A stretch of DNA of 64,000 nt from Hassallia byssoidea VB512170. GTDB lineage: Bacteria > Cyanobacteriota > Cyanobacteriia > Cyanobacteriales > Nostocaceae. Below, piece after piece: positions 8,967 through 17,602 of the stretch (within the stretch, counting starts at the first letter, position 1; each line of letters begins with the position of its first letter). The translations under genes were made by a program, and so were the position numbers. Where the stretch lies: NCBI RefSeq assembly GCF_000817785.2, contig NZ_JTCM02000002.1, positions 62,001 to 126,000 on the forward strand, written 5' to 3'. Under the pieces are notes generated by a model that was given only the letters and a program-made list of their open reading frames with translations, was not told the origin of the DNA and searched no databases.

Positions 8967-9112
8967 AACAAAGCGATTAGCGCTTTTTTACCACTGGGGT
9001 TTGAAAACATGCCTTAAGCATTCACTTTCCCACTCAGCATTTGTACTAATAAAGACGAAACTTATAGGCTCCCAAGTGCCAAGATAGGTAGTAGAAGGAT
9101 ATTAAAGCTCGT

Positions 9113-10645
9113 ATGCCAGAACTACGCCAATCAATTGCCCAGCACTACCACGATCGCACTAAATACGATCCGCAAACACTTGCCTCGAAAAGTCACAGCA
9201 TTGACTGGGCAAAGCAGCCTGTGCCTTTTAAAGACTACAAAATTGGCTCTGACTTCGATCTCAAACCCTACATCCATGAAAAACCAGAGGTATTTGCCGA
9301 TAACCCAGATGCTCAATGGTGGCAAAGACTTTCGCGGTTGCTATTTTGTAGTTATGGGCTGACGGCGAAAATGCCTTCGATGGGAAGCACAGTTTATCTG
9401 AGATCCGCGCCGAGTGCAGGTGGATTGTATCCGGCTGAGGTGTATGTAGTTTCTCGCGGTACGCCGTTGTTACCACCTGGATTATACAATTATCAGTGTC
9501 GCAATCATTCGCTGATGCATTATTGGGAAAGTGATGTTTGGCAAGCTTTGCAATCAGCTTGTTTGTGGCATCCGACATTAGAAAATACCCAATTGGCGAT
9601 TGTCATCACTGCGGTTTTCTATCGTTCGCAATGGCGCTATGAAGATCGCGCTTATCGCCGGATTTTTCTCGATTCCGGACATCTTTTAGGCAATATTGAG
9701 TTAGCTGGTGCAATTACAGATTATCGCCCTCATTTAATCGGCGGTTTTGTCGATGATGCGGTGAACGAACTACTTTATATCGATTCCCAACAAGAAGGGG
9801 CAGTAGCTGTTCTGCCTTTGGCTGACTTATTGGATGTCAAACAAAATCTGCCTTTAGGACGAACCGCTTTACCATCTTCCACTGAAATTGATTATCCGCA
9901 AATACCCGATGGCGAACTGTTGAGATATTTCCATACCTCCACAAAAATCTTACCAGGCACCACTGGCAAGCTCAACTTACCAGAGGTGAAACAAGAAAAA
10001 TCTTTAGAAGATAAATACAACTTTCCTTTTTGTCAAAAAATTTCCACCGCTACCACACCCATCGACTGGGGAAACAAGCTAGACGAACTGGAAGTCAACA
10101 TCCTGAAGCGACGTTCTACCCGCGCTTACAGCGGTAGCAATTTAACTTTTGATGAACTGAAAGCTTTACTCAATTTTACTTACCAGCCGAAAAGTTACAT
10201 CGACCAAGGTTTAGATCCACAACCAGACTACTTTGATTTGAATCTCATCGAAACATTTATTGCTGTTTCTGGAGTGAAAGGACTTGACGCAGGCTGTTAT
10301 TATTACGCACCACTAGCGCAAGAATTAAGACAAATTCGCTTTAAAAACTTCCAGCGAGAATTACACTATCTCTGCTTGGGACAAGAATTAGGACGAGATG
10401 CGGCTGCGGTGCTTTTCCATACGGCAGATTTGAAAAACGCCGTGGTTCAATATGGCGATCGCGTTTACCGTTATTTACATATGGATGCCGGTCATTTGGG
10501 GCAAAGGCTGAATTTAGCCGCTATTCGCCTCAATTTGGGCGTCAGCGGTATCGGTGGCTTCTTCGACGACCATGTAAATGAAGTCTTAGGTATTCCCGCT
10601 GATGAGGCAGTTGTTTACATCACAACTTTGGGAAGACCGAGGTAA
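9113..10645 (+). CDS. Two-domain SagB/ThcOx-type nitroreductase-family oxidoreductase
   Basis: 510 residues made of two nitroreductase-fold halves. The first half has LRSAPSAGGLYPAEVYVVSR (the SagB-type FMN-binding stretch) and DSGHLLGNIELAGA; the second begins at LEVNILKRRSTRAYSGS and repeats the pattern in DAGHLGQRLNLAAIRLNLG with GIGGFFDDHVNEVLGI. SagB-family enzymes are FMN-dependent dehydrogenases; in RiPP clusters they oxidise azolines to azoles, but long two-domain versions without an obvious cyclodehydratase are widespread in cyanobacteria. No YcaO or cyclodehydratase gene is in this window, so a RiPP role is not supported by neighbours. Start ATG at 9113 is reasonable; GTAGAAGGATATT upstream offers a weak ribosome-binding site. 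Confidence 0.8.
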   Translation: MPELRQSIAQHYHDRTKYDPQTLASKSHSIDWAKQPVPFKDYKIGSDFDLKPYIHEKPEVFADNPDAQWWQRLSRLLFCSYGLTAKMPSMGSTVYLRSAPSAGGLYPAEVYVVSRGTPLLPPGLYNYQCRNHSLMHYWESDVWQALQSACLWHPTLENTQLAIVITAVFYRSQWRYEDRAYRRIFLDSGHLLGNIELAGAITDYRPHLIGGFVDDAVNELLYIDSQQEGAVAVLPLADLLDVKQNLPLGRTALPSSTEIDYPQIPDGELLRYFHTSTKILPGTTGKLNLPEVKQEKSLEDKYNFPFCQKISTATTPIDWGNKLDELEVNILKRRSTRAYSGSNLTFDELKALLNFTYQPKSYIDQGLDPQPDYFDLNLIETFIAVSGVKGLDAGCYYYAPLAQELRQIRFKNFQRELHYLCLGQELGRDAAAVLFHTADLKNAVVQYGDRVYRYLHMDAGHLGQRLNLAAIRLNLGVSGIGGFFDDHVNEVLGIPADEAVVYITTLGRPR

Positions 10646-10715
10646 AACATTAAGTGAGGCGATCGCATGAAAATTTTCACATAAAGCGCGGCGATCGCTT
10701 CTGAGTATCAATAAT

Positions 10716-10997
10716 TTATTCCTTCTCAAAAATCTGGGAAAGTCTATTTTTCATTTCTTGCACTTCCCCATCACTCTTAGGTATTGCTAACAGACGAACT
10801 TCAATTTCCGTGACATTTTTAATCCGAGTAGTCTTTTCCCAAAGCCTTCTTTCTTTGTCAGATTCATTCTCATAACGAAATGTTACAGTTTCTTGACTTA
10901 CATCTAAAATTTCCACGTTTTTTAACCAGCCGTTACTGCTTTTGACAAAAAGCCAAACATTCGGCTGACCAATAAGTTCTCGAAGTTTATTCTCCAT
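10716..10997 (-). CDS. Small conserved cyanobacterial protein (DUF6679-like)
   Basis: 93 residues from the ATG at 10997; the frame is open a further 17 codons upstream but those residues look random. The pattern PNVWLFVKSSNGWLKNVEILDVSQ followed by VTFRYENESDKERRLWEKTTRIKNV (here given by parts: VWLFVKSSNGW, VTFRYENES, LWEKTTRI) is a small beta-barrel-like fold with a conserved W-E pair that resembles the DUF6679 family of cyanobacteria. A charged C-terminal helix follows. Function unknown. It is convergent with the SagB-type gene. Confidence 0.6.
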   Translation of the reverse strand: MENKLRELIGQPNVWLFVKSSNGWLKNVEILDVSQETVTFRYENESDKERRLWEKTTRIKNVTEIEVRLLAIPKSDGEVQEMKNRLSQIFEKE

Positions 10998-11137
10998 ACA
11001 ATAATTCTTGGGATAAAAGACACTACTACGCTGAATAAAGACTGTCAATCTAGCTTAAGTCTTATTTTTACTACATTATTTTTATTTTGAAAAGCTTTTT
11101 AACAAAATATTTCTACCGATAGATGTTATTAAGTGGG

Positions 11138-11335
11138 CATTGGTAATTGGTAATTGGTAATTGGTAATGGGTAATTGGTAATGGGTAATTGGTAATGGGT
11201 AATTGGTAATGGGTAATTGGTAATGGGTAATGGGCATTGGTAATTGTCCCCCTTGTCCCCCTTGTCCCCCTTGTCTCCTTGTCCCCTTGTCCCCTTGTCT
11301 CCTTGTCTCCTTGTCTCCTTGTCTCCTTGTCCCAT
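11138..11335. repeat. Tandem short repeats (ATTACC/CATTACC heptads, then CCTTGTCT octamers)
   Basis: About 95 bp of TTGGTAA/TGGGTAA heptads are followed by about 90 bp of CCCCCTTGT and CCTTGTCT units. All three frames of the minus strand stay open through it, which creates spurious ORFs rich in GDKETRRQ and THYQLPIT. Such short tandem repeats are typical of filamentous cyanobacteria. No gene is proposed. Confidence 0.85.
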
Positions 11336-11415
11336 GCCCTATGCCCATTTTCCTTCTGATTTTTCGCTAAGTTAGAGATTCCCCATATTGAAGGAATACA
11401 ACCTGGAGATTCACC

Positions 11416-12798
11416 TTGCCACATCCGATTGAACGCGCTCAACCACGTCTAGAATTTATTCCGCAGCGCTTTAATTTGCTTGTATACTATGCAGTAAAAG
11501 CGCTTTTGCCAGTGTTGCGGCGCTTTCGGCTTCGACCGTGGCTGCCTGCGGGTATCGCGCAAATTGAAACTGTGAATGTAGAGAAGTTAGTCAATCTCTA
11601 CCAAGAATTTCAAAACGGTAAAATTCGCTTTTTAATGGCGTTTCGTCACGCTGAAGTTGACGATCCGCTCTCGATGATGTATTTACTTTCCAAGGCTGTA
11701 CCGAGGGTAGCGCGTCAAGAGAATATTTCATTACAATACCCGGCTCATTCTTATTTTCTCTATGACCGGGGAATGACTTTATGGGCTGGAGAATGGCTGG
11801 GTTGGATGTTGTCTGGCTTGGGAGGGTTATCGATTTATCGAGGTAAGCGACTCGATAGAGTTGGTCTGCGAACAGCGCGGGATTTGTTTGCTAATGGCAA
11901 GTTGCCTATTAGTGTAGCGCCAGAAGGAGGCACTAACGGACATAGTGAAATTGTCAGTGCTTTAGAACCTGGAGTTCCTCAGTTAGGCTTTTGGTGTGCA
12001 GAAGATTTGGCGAAAGCTAATCGGTCTGAGTCAGTTTTAATTGTGCCGATCGCTATTCAATATTTTTACATCAATCCAAGTTGGAAAAAACTGAATTCAC
12101 TTTTAAGTAAGTTAGAAGCTGATAGCGGTTTATCGGTACAGCCTATTGGTGAATCAATTGAGAGAGAAAAGCTATTTTCAGAGCGAATTTTGCGACTTGG
12201 TGAACATGTGCTTTCGCAGATGGAAAAATTTAGCGATCGCTTTTATCATCAACCACCATCTACGAACTCTAACCAAGATATTGATACTCGGTTACAGGCA
12301 ATATTAAATAAAGGCTTGCAAGCAGCCGAACAATATTTTAATTTGGAAAGTGAAGGAACAGTAATTGAACGCTGTCGCCGCATCGAGTCCGCCGGCTGGG
12401 AAGATATTTACCGAGGAGATTTACCAGATTTTAATAGTTTATCGCCTTTGCATCGCGGCTTGGCAGATTGGATTGCCGAAGAAGCATCTCTGCGGATGTT
12501 ACACATGCGTTTAGCCGAGAGTTTTGTCGCGGTTACAGAAAATTATGTCAAAGAAAAGCCTACTTTTGAAAGATTTGCGGAAACATCGTTAATTTTGTTT
12601 GATTTAATTTCCCGCATTAAAGGAGATAAAAATCCGGCAAGACCTCGCTTAGGTTGGCGAAAAACGCGGGTAACAATCGGTGAGCCAATTTCAGTTACAG
12701 AACGTTTTTCAAATTATCAGAAAAATCGCGTTGGTGCCAGACAAGCAGTTGATGATTTGAAGCGAGATTTGCAAACAGCGTTAGAGAAGATGATTTAA
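11416..12798 (+). CDS. PlsC-like 1-acyl-glycerol-3-phosphate acyltransferase family protein
   Basis: 460 residues. Acyltransferase block I is FRHAEVDDPLS (HxxxxD), block III is APEGGTNGHSE (a variant of PEGTRS), and block II lies between them around GGLSIYRGKRLD. The family transfers acyl groups to lysophosphatidic acid or related glycerolipids at the membrane. It is about twice the size of PlsC, with an extra alpha-helical C-terminal half of unknown role, as seen in cyanobacterial homologues. The start is a TTG at 11416 with GGAG eight bases upstream; no ATG gives the full conserved N-terminus (RAQPRLEFIPQRFN). Confidence 0.75.
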   Translation: MPHPIERAQPRLEFIPQRFNLLVYYAVKALLPVLRRFRLRPWLPAGIAQIETVNVEKLVNLYQEFQNGKIRFLMAFRHAEVDDPLSMMYLLSKAVPRVARQENISLQYPAHSYFLYDRGMTLWAGEWLGWMLSGLGGLSIYRGKRLDRVGLRTARDLFANGKLPISVAPEGGTNGHSEIVSALEPGVPQLGFWCAEDLAKANRSESVLIVPIAIQYFYINPSWKKLNSLLSKLEADSGLSVQPIGESIEREKLFSERILRLGEHVLSQMEKFSDRFYHQPPSTNSNQDIDTRLQAILNKGLQAAEQYFNLESEGTVIERCRRIESAGWEDIYRGDLPDFNSLSPLHRGLADWIAEEASLRMLHMRLAESFVAVTENYVKEKPTFERFAETSLILFDLISRIKGDKNPARPRLGWRKTRVTIGEPISVTERFSNYQKNRVGARQAVDDLKRDLQTALEKMI

Positions 12799-12819
12799 TG
12801 TCCGCGTTTATTAATAGTC

Positions 12820-12849
12820 GTAGAGACGTTACGAACCGAACGTCTCTAC
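12820..12849. repeat. GTAGAGAC palindrome, copy 2
   Basis: Arms GTAGAGACGTT and AACGTCTCTAC around an 8-nt centre. It lies between the convergent acyltransferase and glycosyltransferase genes. Confidence 0.8.
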
Positions 12850-12949
12850 AATATGTGTTCCAACGCCAAACATAATATAATTTCGTAAAATCACTAATAA
12901 ATTGAAAGGAAAAAGTGATTGTTGTTTAAATATATCGCAATAACAGATA

Positions 12950-14260
12950 CTACTTATTAGCTCTGAAAACAGGTTCTTTAGTGGATGCTAATTGCTCCAG
13001 TAGTTTTATAGCAAGTGTGGAAGCATCATAATTATTAATCTCAGCTTTAAAGCTTTCTGCCCTTTGCCGATATTGCGATGAATTAATAATTTTCATGACA
13101 GCATCTCGAATCTGCTTAGATGTAGGTGTACTTGTTTTGAGGTCAATTCCTACGCCAGCCCATTGCACTCTAGCGCAAATTTCTGGCTTTTCTTCAGTCT
13201 GACCAGCAGTAACCATTGGTACACCATTTGCCAAAGCAATCTGCACACCGTTGAATCCACCGTTTGTTACCATGACATCTGTATAAGGCAGCAGATAAGC
13301 GTGGGGAATAAACTTTTCTAGCCTGATATTTGGTGGAATTAAATTGAGTTGCAGATTTTCTACTGGTTGTCCTCCTGTTGTAGCAACCACTAAAACATCT
13401 TCATTTGCAAGTGCTTGAATTGTTGGGAAAATTAAATCTGTTGCTTCGGTTGCGACTGTACCTTGTGTAACATGAATAATCGGTTTGCCACATTTAAGGT
13501 CATCCCACCATGCAGGAGGGGTAAAGTCTGTTGGTGCGGGAGGTAAAAATGTTCCAATGAAATGGACTTGAGGCGGCAAATCACTGCGAGGATATTCAAA
13601 GGATGGTGTAGTACCTTGTAAATAGAGAAACGGGGATAACGCAGCAGTGAAAAAATCCTGTGACTTAGGTGGTAGCCCAACGGTGACTCGAACGCGGTCA
13701 AGATGAACCGTCACATCACGCATGATGATATTTTGCGATAGCCAATTGAGAAATGAATTTCGCGATCGCCCTAAAACTGAATAATTCGGTTTTATTCCCA
13801 GTCCAAAGGGTGCTGTATCGCAACTAGTAAATGGTAATGCTGACAACCCAAATGCTGCCCAAGGTAAGTTAGTTTTTTCATGCAGCCAAGACATACCCAA
13901 GAAGAAGACATCACACAGTAAAACATCTGCTGGATATTCGCGCAGAATTTCCGTTAAGTCTTCGAGTTGTGTGACTGCCGAATCAATAAAGCCGTGCTTC
14001 AGGTAAAACTTAAACTGGGCTACTCCCTTCAACGCATCTTTTTGCTTCAACCAAGATTGGGGAATACTATTGATGTCAGTTAAATCTATGCCTGTGCGAA
14101 TCGGGATATGATGTGCGCCAGTTGCTTCTATCTTATCTTTAAATCCTTTCCCGGTATACCACCATACTTCGTGTCCGCATTCTACAAGTTTGCGGGCGAT
14201 CGGTAAAGCCGGATTGACGTGTCCAGCAGCAGCAATTGTACCAATGAGAAAACGAGTCAT
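12950..14260 (-). CDS. GT1-family glycosyltransferase (MGT/UGT type)
   Basis: 436 residues with the two Rossmann domains of GT-B enzymes. N-terminal GTIAAAGHVNPALPIARKL matches the acceptor-domain start of macrolide/flavonoid-type glycosyltransferases, with the His of AAGHVNP as the likely catalytic base. The C-terminal donor site shows HVTQGTVATEA, VTNGGFNGVQIALANGVPMV and GQTEEKPEICARV. It probably moves a sugar from a nucleotide donor onto a small lipophilic acceptor, perhaps a carotenoid or polyketide; acceptor unknown. It is preceded by a divergent AbrB-type antitoxin gene. Confidence 0.85.
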   Translation of the reverse strand: MTRFLIGTIAAAGHVNPALPIARKLVECGHEVWWYTGKGFKDKIEATGAHHIPIRTGIDLTDINSIPQSWLKQKDALKGVAQFKFYLKHGFIDSAVTQLEDLTEILREYPADVLLCDVFFLGMSWLHEKTNLPWAAFGLSALPFTSCDTAPFGLGIKPNYSVLGRSRNSFLNWLSQNIIMRDVTVHLDRVRVTVGLPPKSQDFFTAALSPFLYLQGTTPSFEYPRSDLPPQVHFIGTFLPPAPTDFTPPAWWDDLKCGKPIIHVTQGTVATEATDLIFPTIQALANEDVLVVATTGGQPVENLQLNLIPPNIRLEKFIPHAYLLPYTDVMVTNGGFNGVQIALANGVPMVTAGQTEEKPEICARVQWAGVGIDLKTSTPTSKQIRDAVMKIINSSQYRQRAESFKAEINNYDASTLAIKLLEQLASTKEPVFRANK

Positions 14261-14369
14261 AATTTATGAATTAAAAATTTATTTCATAAATCTCAGCATG
14301 AAACACTGAGTTATCGATGTCAATGATACAATTCTGGCATCATTCTTACTTTTTTAGCTTTATGAACTC

Positions 14370-14633
14370 ATGGAAATCACAAAATTATCTAGTGAAGGAC
14401 AAGTTATTATTCCCAAGTCTTTGCGGGAAGCGCATCATTGGGAAGTTGGTCAAGAACTCATCGCTATTGATATGGGTGATGGTATTCTTCTCAAACCTAA
14501 AAAACCTTTTCCAGAAACCACATTGGATGATGTAGCTGGTTGCTTAAAATATCAAGGTAAATCGCAAAGTATTGAGGATATGGATAATGCGATACGCCAA
14601 GGTATAGAGGAATCATGGCATGGTCGCGGTTGA
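14370..14633 (+). CDS. AbrB/MazE/SpoVT-type antitoxin
   Basis: 87 residues. The swapped-hairpin AbrB DNA-binding fold is clear: MEITKLSSEGQVIIPKSLRE, then HWEVGQELIAIDMGDGILLK. A C-terminal toxin-binding tail follows (about 50-87). Such proteins repress their own promoter and neutralise a PIN-domain toxin encoded immediately downstream. Here the downstream frame begins at 14620 with a 14-nt overlap, the usual arrangement, but is cut off after 13 codons (see 14620-14661), so this is an orphaned antitoxin. Confidence 0.88.
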   Translation: MEITKLSSEGQVIIPKSLREAHHWEVGQELIAIDMGDGILLKPKKPFPETTLDDVAGCLKYQGKSQSIEDMDNAIRQGIEESWHGRG

Positions 14634-14661
14634 TACTAATATAGACTTTTTTATCCAATAG
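14620..14661 (+). pseudogene. VapC/PIN toxin remnant (N-terminal 13 residues)
   Basis: ATG at 14620 overlaps the antitoxin stop and reads MVAVDTNIDFFIQ then stop. MVAVDTNI is the start of PIN-domain toxins, including the first catalytic Asp in VDTNI, and the overlap is the standard one for a vapBC-type operon. The rest of the roughly 130-residue toxin is absent: the xisI stop codon (14651-14653) already lies in this remnant, so the xisHI pair now occupies where the toxin body should be. No further PIN sequence was found beyond xisH. Confidence 0.7.
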
Positions 14662-14980
14662 CAAACTCAGTAAACTTCCGCTTATATGGAGCCTGAAAAC
14701 CCAAAACAATATCTTGTTTAGGAACTCCAGCAGCCACTAACTCATTAGCCACCCCTACCTCAGTTCCATCGCGCTGAATCCAAATCTTGCCATCTTTAAT
14801 ATCAATATGAATGATGCAACCGTAAACGCGTCTCAGTTCTTCCCATCCCAAATGAAGCATTTGATAATGGTCGTGCGTTGTATCAAAAATTAGCTGTATT
14901 TCTGTATCGTCATTTGAGTGGTGAATTGAATGATTTTTAAGTATTGACTGCACTAATTCACGGTAGTTTATTCCTTCCAT
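14651..14980 (-). CDS. xisI: XisI-family protein
   Basis: 109 residues, standard length. The family pattern is clear: NYRELVQSILKNHS, LIFDTTHDHYQMLHLGWEE, RRVYGCIIHIDIKDGKIWIQ, DGTEVGVANELVAAGVPKQD and IVLGFQAPYKRKFTEFAIG. In Anabaena, XisI is one of the controlling factors for excision of the fdxN element during heterocyst differentiation, but most genomes carry many xisH/xisI pairs away from that element and these behave like toxin-antitoxin style modules. The start overlaps the xisH end by 13 nt, so the pair is translationally coupled. Confidence 0.93.
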   Translation of the reverse strand: MEGINYRELVQSILKNHSIHHSNDDTEIQLIFDTTHDHYQMLHLGWEELRRVYGCIIHIDIKDGKIWIQRDGTEVGVANELVAAGVPKQDIVLGFQAPYKRKFTEFAIG

Positions 14981-15384
14981 AGCAAAACCTCTTCTTTAAT
15001 TGGAGAAAAAATAAGAAGCTTAAGTTGATATTCAACTATTACTTCTTGAATAAAAGGTCTAACAAAAAAATCTTGATAAATATCCTCAGAAATTGCCAAG
15101 TACAATATTCGGTTGGGGTACTTTTTCCGTAATGCTGAACGGTAGGTGAGCGTCTGACCAAGAGCTACATAAAAATCACTAACTTCCGATGCGCTTAAGA
15201 AAGATTTAATCTCAACTGCAATTTGTTGACCAGCTTTTTGAGCAGCTAAGATCCTTTCTGCTCCTAAGTCTATATAAAAGTCAATTTCATCAACTTTAAT
15301 TGATAGAGGATCGTGGGTAATTATCCACCCATCCTTCTCTAAAGCAACGCGAACAGCATTGTGAAAAATGTCTCTAGCTGACAT
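14968..15384 (-). CDS. xisH: XisH-family protein
   Basis: 138 residues, full length. It has the restriction-endonuclease-like core: DEIDFYIDLGAERILAAQK, then IAVEIKSFLSASEVSDFYVA (the Asp...ExK pattern), and a C-terminal strand pair ending in IKEEVLLWKE. It precedes xisI with overlap. No fdxN element is recognisable nearby, so a general module rather than an element-excision role is likely. The pair is inserted against the truncated VapC remnant. Confidence 0.93.
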   Translation of the reverse strand: MSARDIFHNAVRVALEKDGWIITHDPLSIKVDEIDFYIDLGAERILAAQKAGQQIAVEIKSFLSASEVSDFYVALGQTLTYRSALRKKYPNRILYLAISEDIYQDFFVRPFIQEVIVEYQLKLLIFSPIKEEVLLWKE

Positions 15385-15499
15385 AGTTTAATTATAAATA
15401 TACTCTATGGCGAGTTTTGTTGGCAAAAGTTTGAGTAAATCTGTCATAAGAAAGATTTTATTTGATCTGATTTGTATATTTTTAATTTATTTAACATAC

Positions 15500-15573
15500 T
15501 AAGGCGATCGCCTACCATCCCAGAAAAAACTACCCGCGATCGTCTTTTTGAAATTATTTGATACCTGCAAATA
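15500..15573 (-). pseudogene. Decayed fragment of short-chain dehydrogenase 3' end
   Basis: These roughly 74 bp match the last codons of the short-chain dehydrogenase gene at 17603-17680 in order: AAGG..ATCG.CTACCATCCCAG, then AAAACT.CCCGC.ATC, then TGAA..T.TTCGATA-like sequence and CTGC. The intact gene there encodes the C-terminal SGQFFSWDGSRLPW. The fragment here has gaps and no start, so it is dead. It lies on the other side of the PhoD gene, in the spacer upstream of the PhoD stop. Confidence 0.65.
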
Positions 15574-15646
15574 AAGCGCGAATAACATAGAAATTCTTCG
15601 CACTTTATCGTCTATCTATAATCGATCGCACTGCATAAGATGCAGT

Positions 15647-17233
15647 TTATTTTTCTGGCGGCAAATCTAGACTGTACAGAGTTTCCCCTTCTAAGTTAAG
15701 CAATGCGACTGTCATCACTTCTGTATTGCTATCAATTTTGACTGTGCCAAAGAATTGAAAACCCTCACTTGGAGGTCGATTTGCTTTCAAATCTGGAGGT
15801 ATAGCGAGAAACTTTACCTCAGGACCAAAGGTATTATCGAGTTTATTAGGTCCAAATGTGCCAGAGTTGAGAGGACCTGCAACAAATTCCCAGAAGGGTT
15901 TAAAGTCTTGAAATTGTGCTTTGTTGGGGTCGTAATAATGAGCTGCTGCGTAATGTACGTCAGCAGTTAACCAAACAACATTCTTAATATTGTTGCGGTT
16001 GATGAATTGTAGTAAATCGGCAATTTCTAGTTCTCGTCCCAATGCGGGACCATCTCCGTTAGCGAGGTTTTCAAAGTTAGTCGAACCATCTGGGACTACC
16101 AATCCAATAGGCATATCGCTGGCAATAACTTTCCACGTTGCTGTTGATTTTCGCAATTGGTTTTTCAACCAACGCACCTGCGTATTACCTAAAAATGCCG
16201 TTTCTTGACTTTGTTCTGTCTGACGATTAGTTGTGTTTGGTCCCCGGTAACTGCGCTCATCCAACATGAAAATTTCTAGTAATTGACCATGCTTAAAAGA
16301 GCGGTAAATTCTAGTAGGATCGTTGTTATCCAATCTAATCGGTACGTATTCCAAAAACGCTTGATTTCCCCGCTCTGCTAGTAAGGAAACGTCCTTGACT
16401 GTGTAGCGATTATCGTCTAGTATCTCGCCAGGATACCAGTTGTTTGTTACCTCGTGGTCGTCCCATTGTACGAGTTGGGGAACTTGGGCATTGAAGCGAC
16501 GAACATTTTCATCTAATAAGTTGTAAATGTAGTTACCGCGATATTCTTTTAAGGTTTCGGCAACTTTTGATTTTTCCTCTGTGGTAATGTTTTTCCAGAT
16601 GCTACCGTCATCAAGCTTTACTTCTGCTTGAATCGGACCATCAGCATAAATATTGTCGCCGGAATGGATGAAAAAGTCTGGGTTGAGTTTGCGGATACTT
16701 TCGTAAATTTTCATTCCCCCAAAATCAGGATTAATACCCCATCCCTGACCGGCAGTATCCCCCGACCAAGCAAACAATATATCTCGACGATATGCAGGGG
16801 CAGTTCGGAAAGTACCAGCAACGGGGACGCTATACTTTCTTTTATCAGCTAAATCTTGAAAAATAACTCGATAGAATATCTGCTGCTGTGATGGCAGATT
16901 TCTCAGATAAACTCGTGCCGTGTAGTCGCTGATTTCTAAGGCGTTTGCACCTTTAATACGCTGCACGCTACGGAAAGATTCATCTAGAGAATATTCTACA
17001 ATCATTTGCGCTGGGCGATCGCTACGACTCCAAATGACAGCTCTATTACCGTCAATGTCACCACTAGCTACTCCATAAGGTATGCTAGGACGCTCTTTGT
17101 CTGATGTGATGATACCAGGTGCTTGAGCGAAACCTGATTTTGCTAAAAAATTTGTAGCAATTATTCCACCGCTGGTCATAGCTGAATTTAGCAAAAACTG
17201 GCGCCGGTTTAGCTTGAGTGGATTGGATTTCAT
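15647..17233 (-). CDS. phoD: PhoD-type alkaline phosphatase/phosphodiesterase, Tat-exported
   Basis: 528 residues. The N-terminus has a twin-arginine signal (LKLNRRQFLLNSAM, then a hydrophobic stretch to about residue 37, FAQA cleavage region), so the protein should be exported folded with its metals. PhoD motifs are present: AWSGDTAGQG, FIHSGDNIYADGP, VQWDDHEVTNNWYPGE and VVWLTADVHYAAAHYYDP, which hold the Fe/Ca ligands. It would release phosphate from phosphomono- or diesters outside the cytoplasm. No clear PhoB box was identified in the 369-bp upstream spacer by eye. Confidence 0.9.
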   Translation of the reverse strand: MKSNPLKLNRRQFLLNSAMTSGGIIATNFLAKSGFAQAPGIITSDKERPSIPYGVASGDIDGNRAVIWSRSDRPAQMIVEYSLDESFRSVQRIKGANALEISDYTARVYLRNLPSQQQIFYRVIFQDLADKRKYSVPVAGTFRTAPAYRRDILFAWSGDTAGQGWGINPDFGGMKIYESIRKLNPDFFIHSGDNIYADGPIQAEVKLDDGSIWKNITTEEKSKVAETLKEYRGNYIYNLLDENVRRFNAQVPQLVQWDDHEVTNNWYPGEILDDNRYTVKDVSLLAERGNQAFLEYVPIRLDNNDPTRIYRSFKHGQLLEIFMLDERSYRGPNTTNRQTEQSQETAFLGNTQVRWLKNQLRKSTATWKVIASDMPIGLVVPDGSTNFENLANGDGPALGRELEIADLLQFINRNNIKNVVWLTADVHYAAAHYYDPNKAQFQDFKPFWEFVAGPLNSGTFGPNKLDNTFGPEVKFLAIPPDLKANRPPSEGFQFFGTVKIDSNTEVMTVALLNLEGETLYSLDLPPEK

Positions 17234-17602
17234 AAAATTTCAGAACCGTAGTTAAAATCCTACACGGACTTTCATAAACCGAACCACAACGAACCACGAA
17301 ACTGCCCTATGGAAATTCCAAAGGGTAGACACGTTAAATTCCCAGATTGCTGATTTAAATAGCAATCCAATCAAAAAAATGATTATCTTTAGTAACACCT
17401 AGAACAATACTAACGGTGCGTTAATTTGTCAAGAATACGAGCAATTCATATTGACATCAATAGAATCGCTTACTGCTCATGGTAACAGTTTTTCGTTGAT
17501 AAATAACTAACCTTTTCTTAACCTTATTTTTATCTGAAATTAACCTTAATTAAATTTATTTAAATCTTAATCATTAAATAATAACTACTTTATTTCCTAT
17601 TT
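17234..17602. other. Spacer without gene, AT-rich
   Basis: Upstream of phoD and downstream of the short-chain dehydrogenase. No open frame of interest. The left part should hold the phoD promoter. The right part (17480-17590) is a run of AT-rich sequence with TTAACCTT and TTAATTAAA motifs; CTTAACCTTATTTTTATC and TTAACCTTAATTAAAT are two near-tandem TTAACCTT sites at about 17517-17553 that resemble half of a Pho-type repeat, but spacing is not regular enough to call. Confidence 0.4.

Noticed and set aside
9261-9578. Antisense frame in the SagB-type gene
   Set aside because: Shadow of a strongly conserved coding region; no independent start signal.
11082-11442. Overlapping minus-strand frames rich in GDKETRRQ and THYQLPIT
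   Set aside because: All three frames are open only because of 7-9 bp tandem repeats; no ribosome-binding site and no protein-like composition.
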